Of a stretch of 64,000 nucleotides of DNA, positions 23,130 to 32,429 are shown piece by piece (within the stretch, counting starts at the first letter, position 1; the number at the start of each line of letters is the position of its first letter). The notes under the pieces were generated by a model. That model saw only the letters and a program-made list of their open reading frames with translations, was not told where the DNA came from and searched no databases. The position numbers and the translations under genes were made by a program. Source of the DNA: Glandiceps talaboti (taxonomy: Eukaryota > Hemichordata > Enteropneusta > Spengelidae); assembly GCF_964340395.1 (NCBI RefSeq), contig NC_135556.1:3991001-4055000 (forward strand), given 5' to 3'.

Positions 23130-24010
23130 ATTGATTAGTCCTCGCCGGACGAAGTCCGGGACGGGGACTTATGGATTGGGTTCCGTCTGTCCATGTGTCC
23201 GTACGTCCGTCCAGAGCCGTTTCTTGGAGATGCCTGGACCGATTTTTTTCAAACTTGGTACAGGGGCAACATACAATGGCATACATATGCACGTCAATCT
23301 GTTTCATGATACGATCCAATATGGCCACCTAGCAGCCATTTTGTTTGCAAATTTTCCCTGTCTAAAGCCATAACTCAGACATGCTTTAACAGATCTCATT
23401 CAAAGTTGGTATTAGCACAGTGTTCTATAATATACATGTGCATATCCATTTGTGTGGTGATACGATCCAAAATGGCTGCCTGGCAGCCATTTTGTTTGTG
23501 AATTTTCCATGTCCAAAGCCATAACTCAGATATGCTTGAACAGATCTTATTCAAAGTTGGCATAAGGACAGTGTTGTATAACATACATGTGCATATCCAT
23601 TTTCATCGTGATACGATCCAATATGGCTGCCTGGCAGCCATTTTGTTTGCGAATTTTCCATGTCCAGAGCCATAACTCAGACATGCTTGAACAGATCTCA
23701 TTCAAAGTTGATATTAGCACAGTGTTCTATAACATACATGTGCATATCCATTTTCGTGGTGATACGATCCAAAGTGGCTGCCTGGCAGCCATTTTGTTTG
23801 CGAATTTTCTATGTCCAAAGCCAATAACTCAGACATGCTTGAACAGATCTTATTCAAAGTTGGCATAAGGACAGTGTTGTATAACATACATGTGCATATC
23901 CATTTTCGTTGTTATACAATCCAATATGGCTGCCTGGCAGCCATTTTGTTTGCGAATTTTTCATGTCCAAAGCCATAACTCAGACATGCTTGAACAGGTC
24001 CCCCCCCCCC
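23130..24010 (+). repeat. CGTCCGTCC-headed element with five ~151-bp core repeats
   Basis: The head (23,140-23,215) contains CGCCGGACGAAGTCCGG (itself palindromic) and TGTGTCCGTACGTCCGTCC. Core units follow, with the phrase ATGGC(T/C)(G/A)CCTGGCAGCCATT at 23,322, 23,472, 23,623, 23,774 and 23,926, giving periods of 150-152 bp. Every unit carries the near-perfect palindrome GGCTGCCTGGCAGCC, then CCATAACTCAGACATGCTT and CATACATGTGCATATCCATT. The array ends in a C11-12 tract at 24,001. It sits between the RNase H and recombinase parts of the DIRS-order element, so it probably inserted there. Open frames here are repeat-derived, and frames change between units because 151 is not a multiple of three. 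Confidence 0.9.
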
Positions 24011-24054
24011 CAACCCATCCTTTATTGTTGAATGGTTTATTCCATCACGTCATC

Positions 24055-24137
24055 TTGAAGAGTAGGCATGTCCCATGTCCAACGAGGAGATACAACATGA
24101 GTAGGCATGTTCCATGTGCAATGAGCAGACACAACAT
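24055..24137. repeat. ~41-bp tandem duplication
   Basis: GAGTAGGCATGTCCCATGTC (24,059) and GAGTAGGCATGTTCCATGTG (24,100) each precede a CAA(C/T)GAG...ACACAACAT-like end. Two units are present. Confidence 0.8.
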
Positions 24138-24226
24138 ATCTAAGTCTGTTTGATTTAGGTTCACAAGTGTTGTTGTGTGATCAGAGTAGTGATATCAAGA
24201 AAATGACAACATAAATTGCCAGTTCC

Positions 24227-24905
24227 TTAAAACCCAATCATAGCGGGGACTATGTCATTCTCAGTGACTTGTTTAAGTATGGGCCCTACCGTCTGATATG
24301 GGGGAAAAACATAACAGTTTTCGCCTGTTATATTTTGGACAAATATATCCACCTCTGAGGTGTTAGGCGTTTCCCATGGTGTGAAATGTCGTAATGGGGT
24401 ACCATTTCTGTCATGTTGAGCGTTTGAATCTAGTGCCATCAAGTCTACTGAATGACCATCCTTCCCACCAAACTCTCGATCTATTCGCTCCCAATATTCT
24501 GGTAATAACCTGGCATCTGCTGGTGTTAGTTGTCATGAGGGTGGGTCTGCAGGATTTTGTCTCGATGGGATGTACCTCATTTCGATTTCGATATCGAGGC
24601 TGTCAACCACTTCATATAGGCTTTTTAACGCATTATTCATGTCACTACTTTTGCTTCCCATGTTTTCCAACAATGCATTAGTGCTTTGTTGTCAGTATAT
24701 GCTATCACTCGTGTGTTGCGTGTTCTTTCATGAAATGAAAGTAAGGTTTTTTTCTAGTGCCTTGCTTTCTTTATATGCTATTGGTTTCTCTTGCAAATCT
24801 TGCCCCCAGTATAGTTTCGTATCCTGTCTTAAGGGAATTCTTACCCGACATGTCAGCTACCACGTACCCCATCCATATTGGGATGCATAACTAGCAATTA
24901 TAACT
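24227..24905 (-). pseudogene. DIRS-order RNase H domain and connector (decayed)
   Basis: On the minus strand the first RNase H strand reads SYASQYGWGTWV, where DIRS/Ty3-type enzymes have a catalytic Asp after the Ser; the codon at 24,887-24,889 is TAT. Then follow the block KPIAYKESKALEK (frame change), YTDNKALMHCW with the TDN catalytic motif (24,679-24,699), YIPSRQNPADPPS ending in an in-frame TGA, and LTPADARLLPEYWERID. The open stretch to 24,227 carries DLMALDSNAQ, LRHFTPWETPNTSEVDIF and YVFPPYQTVGPILKQV. This connector block typically lies between RNase H and the recombinase in DIRS-order elements. At least two frameshifts and one stop are present. Confidence 0.82.
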
Positions 24906-25111
24906 ATCACATGTTTTTCCTCTTTCCATGGGCTATTATCCTTCCCCTGTATCTAGCCTTCTCCAACTTTCATTTCCTCTTGTAGTTTCGGGTGGAGATA
25001 GACTATCCCTTCATCCTTCTCGGTTCTTGATAGTGCTTATAGTGCCATTTCCCAGATGTACAGTTTTGCTGATGGTATAGCTACTGTCAGTGATACACAT
25101 TTCCCCATAAT

Positions 25112-25330
25112 TCACTGTAGGGTTTTCAGAGACACTGGACTTTGATTCAGGATATAATGTTCCCTTATTTCGGCAAACTTCTCTCTCTTTCTTTGTGTTA
25201 TACTAAATATCGTCTTGACCGTATCAACATTAAATCCTAGAAACTCTAAGGTTTGTGTTGGAATAAACACTTTTCCAAGGCGAGATAATAGCCAAGCGAA
25301 ATAAGTATAAATTATGACATGATACAGCAT
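25112..25330 (-). pseudogene. reverse transcriptase C-terminal remnant (DIRS order)
   Basis: The frame reads LSRLGKVFIPTQTLEFLGF followed by NVDTVKTIFSITQRKREKF and LNQSPVSLKTLQ. The PTQ-x-x-EFLGF-x-x-DT block and the LKTLQ end are the RT-RNase H junction of DIRS-order and related elements. The palm with the YxDD motif should lie upstream (above 25,330), but only about 1.3 kb separates this block from the gag start and no palm motif was found. The catalytic RT core has therefore been deleted. A possible gag or linker remnant (NEAALQKREANERFQRALAEL, coiled-coil-like) lies at about 25,402-25,480 in another frame. Confidence 0.8.
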
Positions 25331-25599
25331 GCTGCAGTCGCCTTTTCCATGTTAGACCATGTATTCTCTGCGCAGTTTTGTATCTGACCCGCATGTCTAT
25401 AATCTCAGCTCTGCTAATGCTCTTTGAAATCTTTCATTCGCCTCTCTCTTTTGCAAAGCCGCCTCATTTGGCCATGCCACCTCGAGCACCAGTGAAAAAT
25501 AAAGAACATACATCACTCTGGCATTCTCATGTACATTTGCATATGCCACGTCACACCTATTCGTCCAGGGACGTCAAAATTCTCTCATCTTGCAACCCA

Positions 25600-25880
25600 G
25601 TGATGACACCTGGGATGACTTGCCTTTCACCCGCGTCAAAAACCACCTCCATGGGGACGCCTTGCCTTTTTTATCTGCGTCAAAACCAACCTCCGTAGGG
25701 ACGCCTTGCCTTTTCACCCGCGTCAAAACCCACCTCCATGGGGACGCCTTGCCTTTTTTATCTGTGTCAAAACCAACCTCCGTAGGGACGCCTTGCCTTT
25801 TCACCCGTGTCAGAACCCGCCTCCGTGGGGATGCCTTAATGCCTTTTCCCCTGCGTCAACCAACTTCCTTAGGGATGCCT
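25600..25880. repeat. 87-bp minisatellite (two alternating 43/44-bp units)
   Basis: CTTGCCTTTTCACCCGCGTC...CATGGGGACGC alternates with CTTGCCTTTTTTATCTGCGT...CGTAGGGACGC. The 87-bp pair is a multiple of three. The minus strand therefore reads a 29-residue repeat (KRQGVPTEVGFDTDKKGKAS...) and the plus strand is also open. Decay increases toward 25,880. Confidence 0.9.
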
Positions 25881-26464
25881 GGCATGATTGCCCTCCTTGA
25901 TTCTGACAAATTTTCCACATGTCACCCTCAATATGGGACACCGTGTTCCACCACAGTATCATTACCCAGTTGCAACTTTTACTCCTTTTTCCTTGTATGT
26001 GTTCTTTCCTTTCTCCCTTCCTAGCCAAACCATGATTTTAAAAACTAGTCGTAAACTATTAGGTACTTCAGTATGTGTATGTTTGCCATGGGAAAGACAA
26101 GAACATGTACATTAATATTCTCATGATAATGAAAATTAGGAGACATACCCTCTCAACTACACGTTACCAGAAATACATGTTGCAGAATGAAAAAACAACA
26201 ACCAAATACACCAAACCCTTGAATGAACGAAATTTCCACTTATGAGGCTAAAGCTCAAGATTTTTTCCCATAATAACAGTGCCAGCTGACTGCGTGAACG
26301 AAATTCTCCCTCCCTATCATTTTAGGCGTTGGGACAGAGCTATATATGACTACAGTTCTCTGGTAGGTTACATATCGGCCTGCCACGTCTACAAGTGTGG
26401 GACTGACTATTGTATGCACATTGTTCAACATTATTTCAGAATAGGACATTCACCCACCTGTGCA

Positions 26465-26629
26465 TTATTGTTCATGGTGTTTTTGTTTGTTGTTCCCAAA
26501 GACTGTGTCGATCGCCACACTGGAAATTGGGGTAGTTCCACTTGCTGCCGGCACTTGTAAGGCTGGGTTAATTACTGGAGTTTGCATAGTTGCTCGTGTA
26601 GTACCACTAGCACTTCCTGGGGCAGTCAT
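26465..26629 (-). pseudogene. start of gag-like ORF of the DIRS-order element
   Basis: From the ATG at 26,629 the frame encodes 54 residues beginning MTAPGSASGTTRATMQTPVI and rich in A, P, T and S, then stops at 26,465. It lies directly inside terminal repeat A1, where the first ORF of a PAT/Ngaro-type element begins. The low-complexity, proline/threonine-rich composition fits a Gag N-terminus but is not diagnostic. The stop is probably premature. The ATG itself lies in the palindrome GTCATGAC. Confidence 0.5.
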
Positions 26630-26659
26630 GACGAGTGCTGACTTTTCAACTGCTTGCCA

Positions 26660-26789
26660 GGTGTCAACCCGCCGTGAGGTACCAGATGTACTTCTTTCTT
26701 CTTTATATATATGCTCATATATACATATTCATTAGGTAAAACAATGCATATTCATCCTAGGTCCACCAATCATCACACAGTGCAGACAG
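26660..26789 (-). repeat. split direct repeat A1 (5' terminus of the DIRS-order element)
   Basis: GGTGTCAACCCGCCGTGAGG through AGTGCAGACAG matches A2 at 20,978-21,111 in direct orientation. Only A1 lies at this end; no B copy is adjacent. This supports the split layout over simple LTRs. Confidence 0.88.
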
Positions 26790-27343
26790 AAAAAACTGTC
26801 AACTAAAGAGAGGCTCAGCCTACAACATTCTTTTTGGCCCAATAAAATGCAGACACAGTGATTGTATGGGGCATTAACTTGTGTATGTAAATCTATTACA
26901 AAACAAATGTAATGTCATACCATTCACAAATGAATTTGCCTCTGTATAAACTAATCAAACTACATATATATGCTGCACACTAAACTATTCATGGTTTGAA
27001 TATAAATTTAGTGACATTGTCCTTGACTTCTTATCATGCAGCCATCCCTGTAATGGAAGGAATCACAATTAAAATTCCATGGATTTTCGTATTCTGGGGC
27101 CTGTCTATACCTGTACATCATTTCAATTCCAAAGTGCAATTTGTTATTACTGTTTCTAATGTTTTACCACATTTCAATTTCAATATACCTATATAATACA
27201 ATAGCAATAAACCACCCGCTGGGATGATATACCCCATGGTTTTGAACAGTTGACTCGATCTTATAAGCATGAGAGTCAGTGAATAGGAACTCAATTTATA
27301 CAGTAGTTACACATAAAATGTATGAGGAAAATGAATTAAAAGT
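26790..27343. other. gene-free stretch
   Basis: An open frame at 26,996-27,196 (plus) has no recognised domain. Nothing else could be supported. Confidence 0.4.
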
Positions 27344-27629
27344 TAGGGTTGTCGGTGGCAGAGTGGCTAAACCACTTGCCTCTTACCACTGCGGTAGGGG
27401 TTCAGACCCCATTCAGGGTTCGATTAAATTTACCACGCTGTAAGTAAGAAGAGTGTCATTCAGTTTGACTCTATCGAACAACGCAGGTTTTCCCCGGGTA
27501 CTCCGGTTTCCTCTTGCATTTGAGGGATGGCCCTCACTGGACTTCTTGGGAGACAAGTTTACATGCTTAAAGAACTAACCAGTATAAATAAAGATTATTA
27601 TTATTAATAATATTATTATTATTATTATT
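27344..27629 (+). mobile_element. tRNA-derived SINE, full-length, with 9-bp target-site duplication
   Basis: The head TAGGGTTGTCGGTGGCAGAG followed by TGGCTAAACCAC forms a tRNA Ser/Leu-like box A region, and GGGGTTCAGACCCC / GGGTTCGATTAA forms box B. The body (CCCCGGGTACTCCGGTTTCC, GATGGCCCTCACTGGACTTC) is shared with the copy at 55,143-55,446. The 3' end is an (ATT)n tail. ATTAAAAGT flanks both sides (27,335-27,343 and 27,630-27,638). It was mobilised in trans by a LINE. The family name cannot be given by eye. Confidence 0.92.
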
Positions 27630-27639
27630 ATTAAAAGTA

Positions 27640-29557
27640 ATTAAAAATAACTTTAAACTTTTGGCTGGACCACATAGTTTGTTCACACTAGTCCGGTTTG
27701 TGGCCCAAGGAAAACATATATTACATATTACATTTAAAAATTTAAAAATTTAAAAAAAAAACTGGCGTGAAATACGATGTCATAATACACATAATTACAC
27801 CTGGATTGTCTAATAGGTATTTCCCCATATCTCTATACAGTAAGATAAATATGACCCTATTTACAAATCAAAAGCACTCCTCTGAGTAGCTCTGGGGCAA
27901 GGTCAGGAGTTACACCTTTTTCACTCAATTTCTCATGTAGGAAGTAGGAAGTCATGATCAAATTGTTTTATAAATTAAAAATATAAAGTGAATACCAAAT
28001 CCTTATCCATGTGGCCACTTTAATGAATTCATTTGAGTTTTTCTAGATTGTATTTTGATAGGAACTTATAATGAATACCAATGATTCAGAATCAGATATA
28101 CATTTGTCAACATTATAAATTGGTTTTATTCTTTTGATATATGATCATGTTCATATTTACAGTGCTGAAGATATGAAATTCCTATAATCTATTTTAAACC
28201 CGAGAGTTATATTGATGACTGTACTTTGTATGATAGAGTTATTGAAAATAGTGGGGGCCTGTACACTAAGTAATGTATGATGATGAAATGGTATGTTTGT
28301 ATGAATAAATGGAAAGACTGGCCAGTCGACGTGTTTGTGGTATAATTTGGAAGTACATAGTCAATAGCCACTCAGGAAATATTTATTCTAAGATTCAAAT
28401 GAGTATTTGTCTGTGATGTCATTTCTTCATTAAAGTACAAGTTGACAAAATTGGTAAATCTGATTCTGAATTTGAGATTTTCAAAAGTCTTTTTTCCAAA
28501 GTTTGTATACCGTATAGGTTTTCACCTTTTATGACACTATGAGATATTGAAACAGTAAACTTACTATTAGTGAGATGAACCAGTAAACTGATCGACTGTC
28601 AGTGTGAATAATTTAGCTTATTATGTTTATTTTGCCACAATAATAAAGGAAACCCAATTCTATGCTAATATAAAATCTCTGATGTGAGAAATTGAGTGAA
28701 ACAGTGTATAACGTCGTCTCCAGGCCCTTTCACAGAGCTCCTCAGGGAAGTAATTTTCATTTCTATATCAATGGGACAGAGCTGGGACAGTTGTTACGTA
28801 TGGTACTCTAGGAAAATATTAAAGGGGGTGGGGCATCATTTTGTTCGTTCACAAACATGGATCTGAGGGTTTTGCATGGAAGTACTGAGAACAATGAAAT
28901 TACTTCCATTAGAACTACTTTGTACATATACCATCATTTTACCATTGTTATGGGCATGGTCTTGTTGCTAGGTAAATGTCATAATAAGTCAGAGGCAAGG
29001 GCATTCATTTAAGCATTATATATTAACAGTGCTATAAAAGTCTGCATATTTCTATATAGGTTATGTCTTGATTCATACAACTATCTTCTATCTTGTTCAT
29101 CCTAGACAGTTGATGTTGTTGGCCATCATGTCTTGGTTGGTAATGTGCATCATGTTATTCACTAGCACTATCTACCAATTTAGTACAATGACTTAAAACC
29201 AAGATCAACACATCATATAATGCCCCATTGATAATATTTCTGAAGTAATGATTGCTTTCAATACTGTATGGTTCTCAAATAAAACTCCTGAATATTATAA
29301 TTGCATATGATGGTATGAAATATGTAGATTAATTGTGTATAATTTGTTCTTATTTATGTATGTTTCAGACCTATTTACTGAAAAAGGCTTTTTAACAGCT
29401 CTTATGGCACATGATCTTTATTAAATTTTACTTGTCTTCGCAGAATCTCTAGAAGTCTATCAGATATCTCTTTCATATGTAACTATAAGCAAACTTTGCT
29501 TTGTGAACTCTCTCAAGCTAACAAGCTAGATTCAATCTTCCACCTTGCATCACTAGG
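27640..29557. other. gene-free stretch, about 1.9 kb
   Basis: No coding segment could be supported. The phrase GGCATGGTCTTGTTGCTAGG (28,952) is the reverse complement type of the CCTAGCAACAAGACC-like tail in the dispersed repeats at 13,300, so a small repeat copy may lie here. Confidence 0.4.
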
Positions 29558-29742
29558 GACTAATCTAGTCCATAATCCTGACTATAAATAAATGATAGTA
29601 TGTTTCAGGTGAGGACCATGGATATAGTCCACGAGGAACTAATCTAGTCCATGATCCTGACTAATAAATGATAGTATGTTTCTGGTGAGAACCATGGATA
29701 TAGTCAACTATGGACTAATCTAGTCCATGATCCTGACTATAC
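29558..29742. repeat. 76-79-bp tandem repeat, about 2.4 copies
   Basis: CTAATCTAGTCCATGATCCTGACT recurs in slightly varied form at 29,560, 29,639 and 29,715. Each is followed by AATGATAGTATGTTTC and ACCATGGATATAGTC. Confidence 0.9.
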
Positions 29743-29744
29743 TC

Positions 29745-30062
29745 TCACAACAATAATAGTTTTGCTGGGTTGGAGATGCATGTAATTTGTTCTCATATTT
29801 GGTATGCTCTCTTTCAGCCCGTTGAATGTTGCCTCTTCTTTTTGTCCACATTTGAACTTAGTGTCTTTTCTTGTAAGTTCTCTCAGTGGTGGTGACGTCA
29901 GTGCTGTGTATTTTGGTATGAATTTGATAGGTAGTCTGTCATACCAAGGAAATTTAACTGCATCTTTGGATCTGTTGGTTTGCTTTCTTTCACTGCTTTC
30001 ACTTTTTCTGGTGCTGGTTTCAGTCCTTTGTCGGTGAATTTGCATCCATAGAATACTTTGAC
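29745..30062 (-). pseudogene. Ty3/Gypsy pol fragment (RT-RNase H junction)
   Basis: On the minus strand KVFYGCKFTDKGLKPAPEKV, LNFLGMTDYLSN and, after a frameshift near 29,930, FIPKYTALTSPPLRELTRKD, then KEEATFNGLKESI and PSKTIIVV. This is the stretch from the RT thumb (FxG...F...G..P.P.K) to the start of the RNase H domain in Ty3/Gypsy polyproteins. Nothing of gag, protease, the RT palm, integrase or LTRs is visible nearby, so it is an isolated internal fragment. A (TG)n run borders it at 30,072. Confidence 0.88.
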
Positions 30063-30095
30063 TATTTTGGATGTGTGTGTGTGTGTATAGAAATA

Positions 30096-30127
30096 AGGGT
30101 TGTCGGTGGCAGAGTGGTTTGATCTTC
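30096..30127 (+). mobile_element. 5' head fragment of the SINE
   Basis: AGGGTTGTCGGTGGCAGAGT followed by GGTTTGATCTTC is the box A end of the SINE seen in full at 27,344. The copy stops after about 30 bp. AGAAATA stands on both sides (30,089-30,095 and 30,128-30,134). Loss of the 3' part is unusual for a retrotransposed copy. Confidence 0.7.
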
Positions 30128-30139
30128 AGAAATAGATAT

Positions 30140-31200
30140 TTATATGATGCTCATTTTTCTGTGATGTGAAGTAATTATTTAGTTTAGTTCTTAATTTCAT
30201 TCATTTTTATCACAATTGTCTAGGTCTGGTAGGCTAGGCTGTTTGTTAGCCTTGCTGTCTCTTTACCCCTGTAATTACAATGGCATCTTGGTCACTTGGA
30301 CAGACACCACACCATACCTATAGCACTACTGAACGTTATCAGTTGACGAGTTGTGCTAATAATAATGATAATAATAATAATAATTTATTTTCACCATAAT
30401 AATAAGTATTTTCATTTCATAAATCTAACTAAGTATAATTGGTGGGGACCATGAAATATAGTTCAGTGGAACTAATCTTCCTTCATGGCCAAAACAAATT
30501 ATATGAAATAAATCATTTTATACAATAAAGATATGTAGAGTTGCAAAAATGATATACATGTAGAACAAAATAAGTGCATACTCTATTACCTCATACATAA
30601 AGAAATAACTCCAAAAAATACAATTTGATAGGAATACAAATAACACCAGATATAGCACTCTTTTAGTTTGTGTCCTTGAATTTCAAAAACATTTCTGTAG
30701 ATGGAACCTCAATTTGTATAATGTTTGTAGAACACCATTGACAGTTATGACTGTAAAATGGTGGGTTATGAAAAAAATGTGTCAAGGATTGGTTTCATAA
30801 AAAATACATGAGGCTCTGTTATTATCTACAGTAGGTTTGCAATAATGTTTGCAGAGCAAATATCCAGTACTTGTGAATGTATTGTAAGAATTTATATCTG
30901 GTGCATTATGTTTTGAATTGTATTGTATTGTATTATGTTGCTTTTTATTAATTGTAACTTTTCTGAGAAAACTAATTGTTATTTTATGCAAATCATATTA
31001 ATAAGTTTATGCAAATGAGCCACCCTGGTTTAAAAACAATTCATGGAGAACACTGTTTCATACTGTTTCAAAGTTGATTCTTTAATGTATGACCCCAGAT
31101 TTCTATGCAGCATGATAGATATGGTAAAATAAGGTAATTGTAAATTGTCAACAATACTGATTTAGGAACATAATGACATAATTTTGAGATGAAGTGTTGA
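30140..31200. other. gene-free stretch with simple repeats
   Basis: An (AAT)n-type run lies at 30,357-30,385 and a (TTGTA)n-type run near 30,905-30,930. The phrase AGCACTCTTTTAGTTT...GTCCTTGAATTTCAAA (30,655-30,690) recurs at 58,453 and 58,605, so a dispersed repeat begins here. No gene was seen. Confidence 0.5.
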
Positions 31201-31204
31201 TTCT

Positions 31205-31800
31205 TGTAATTAGTTTTTAAAGGGGGATGTGTGTCTATGTGTCTGTGTGTATGTGTGTGTCTGTGTCATCATTTAAAAACGGCTGGCTCAATTATACTGA
31301 AATTTAGTACATATAGTGTTTTGGGTAATGGCTAGACCTGATTAGTTTTCGAGAGAGATCTGTTCATGTTAATTAGAGAAATTTGCATATCAATGCAATC
31401 TACTAATTAAGCAATATCTCAAGACTGCGTACTACAATTTTTATACATAATAAAGTGCATTTGTCCTATAAAATTTGTTGATGTACATTACAGTATCAAT
31501 GACTAGTTTGCATAATTCGGTAATTACAGTGTAGGCTATATCTTAAGAATACATACTTCAATTTTAATAAAATTAAATATATATGATATTAGAAAACACA
31601 TATATCCTATAAAGTTTGTTGATGTATCTTACAGTGTTAATGATTAGTTTGCATAATTAATGATTTTTGGTAATTAGCTATATCTTAAGAATACATACTT
31701 CAATTTCTCATAGACAGTGGAGGGGAGATGATGTAATGTACTACATATATTAAACATAACAAAGTCCATATTCCCTATAAAGTTTGTTATGTAAGTTTGT
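31205..31800 (+). repeat. dispersed element: GTCT-rich head plus ~120-140-bp core units
   Basis: The head GTGTGTCTATGTGTCTGTGT (31,228) is followed by AAACGGCTGGCTCAATTATA and then three diverged units. These start near 31,420 (TATCTCAAGACTGCGTACTA), 31,540 and 31,678 (TATATCTTAAGAATACATAC), each with CCTATAAA(G/A)TTTGTTGATGT and TTTGCATAATT. The plan matches the elements at 841, 11,390 and 23,130 although the core sequence differs. Confidence 0.65.
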
Positions 31801-32063
31801 AAAATTATATTATTTATTAATTTGTATTGTACTTATTTATTATTATTGTTGTTGAAAAAAATAAAGTTTTTGTTCGTGTTGATCTTGTTGTTATTATTAT
31901 TATCACAAACGAAATCTGTCCAGTAATGTTTTAGGCATGGTGAAGTTTGTGTATTTTGGGGTGCATAAATGTGTCGGTAGGTCGTGATATAACAACGGCT
32001 GACTACTTGATTACATTTACACGCAAATTTGGCAACATTCAATCTTAAATAAATCACATAGAT

Positions 32064-32429
32064 TTGATGGCAACTTCATCAGACCAATTGAAGACAACTA
32101 CATCAGACCGTTTGACAACAACTACATCAGACCAATACACCTTTACAGAAAGATACCTGGATGTTAATGAAAACGGAGCTAAAAGGGGATCGATGGACTA
32201 TGTTGCGGTGTTAGCAAACATCTTAGGCAATTGTGGCAGTGAATGTATATACCTGCATGTGTGTGCTATTGCTCTCGACAGTGTTGAGCTTACTCCCTTC
32301 GGTATCCCGGGTTCTGATCTCAGCAAGAGATATCCAAAGGCGTTGAGGGTCGTACGTGACAGAGCTTTCATTTTGGCTGAAATGCAGATTTGGCTGCCAG
32401 TATCTGGTACAAAAAAAAATCTTGGTTGA
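32064..32429 (+). CDS. hypothetical ORF, possible first exon
   Basis: A 121-codon frame opens with ATGATG. It starts with a 24-bp triplication coding TSSDQLKT / TTSDRLTT / TTSDQYTF and ends at a TGA at 32,427. A good splice donor consensus (CG/GTAAGT) follows at 32,432, so translation could leave the frame shortly before or the ORF could be chance. The minus strand is also open over 75 codons. No domain was recognised. It may be the 5' part of the gene whose exons I suggest downstream, but nothing links them directly. Confidence 0.2.
   Translation: MMATSSDQLKTTTSDRLTTTTSDQYTFTERYLDVNENGAKRGSMDYVAVLANILGNCGSECIYLHVCAIALDSVELTPFGIPGSDLSKRYPKALRVVRDRAFILAEMQIWLPVSGTKKNLG

Larger units (their letters stand above)
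20819..26789 (-). mobile_element. DIRS-order tyrosine-recombinase retrotransposon with split direct repeats (decayed)
   Basis: Read on the minus strand the order is terminal repeat A1 (26,789-26,660), gag start (26,629), RT tail (25,330-25,112), RNase H and connector (about 24,905-24,227), tyrosine recombinase (22,830-21,535), then B1 (21,168-21,112), A2 (21,111-20,978) and B2 (20,872-20,819). RT-RNase H-YR order is diagnostic of the DIRS order. The A1...B1-A2-B2 layout is that described for PAT and Ngaro elements and differs from the inverted termini of DIRS1. A gap of 105 bp separates A2 and B2. The copy is dead: the RT palm is deleted, catalytic residues are changed and frameshifts are present. 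It also holds a 151-bp repeat array (23,130-24,000) and an 87-bp minisatellite (25,600-25,880). Exact ends are inferred from the repeats. Confidence 0.8.

Noticed and set aside
20978-26789. Simple LTR retrotransposon bounded by the two A repeats
   Set aside because: Gene content is RT-RNase H-tyrosine recombinase with no integrase, and the B1/B2 pair at one end only fits split direct repeats better than LTRs.
27344-27440. tRNA gene
   Set aside because: Box A and box B are present, but the sequence continues into a repeated body with an (ATT)n tail and a target duplication, and a second copy exists; it is a SINE head, not a functional tRNA.
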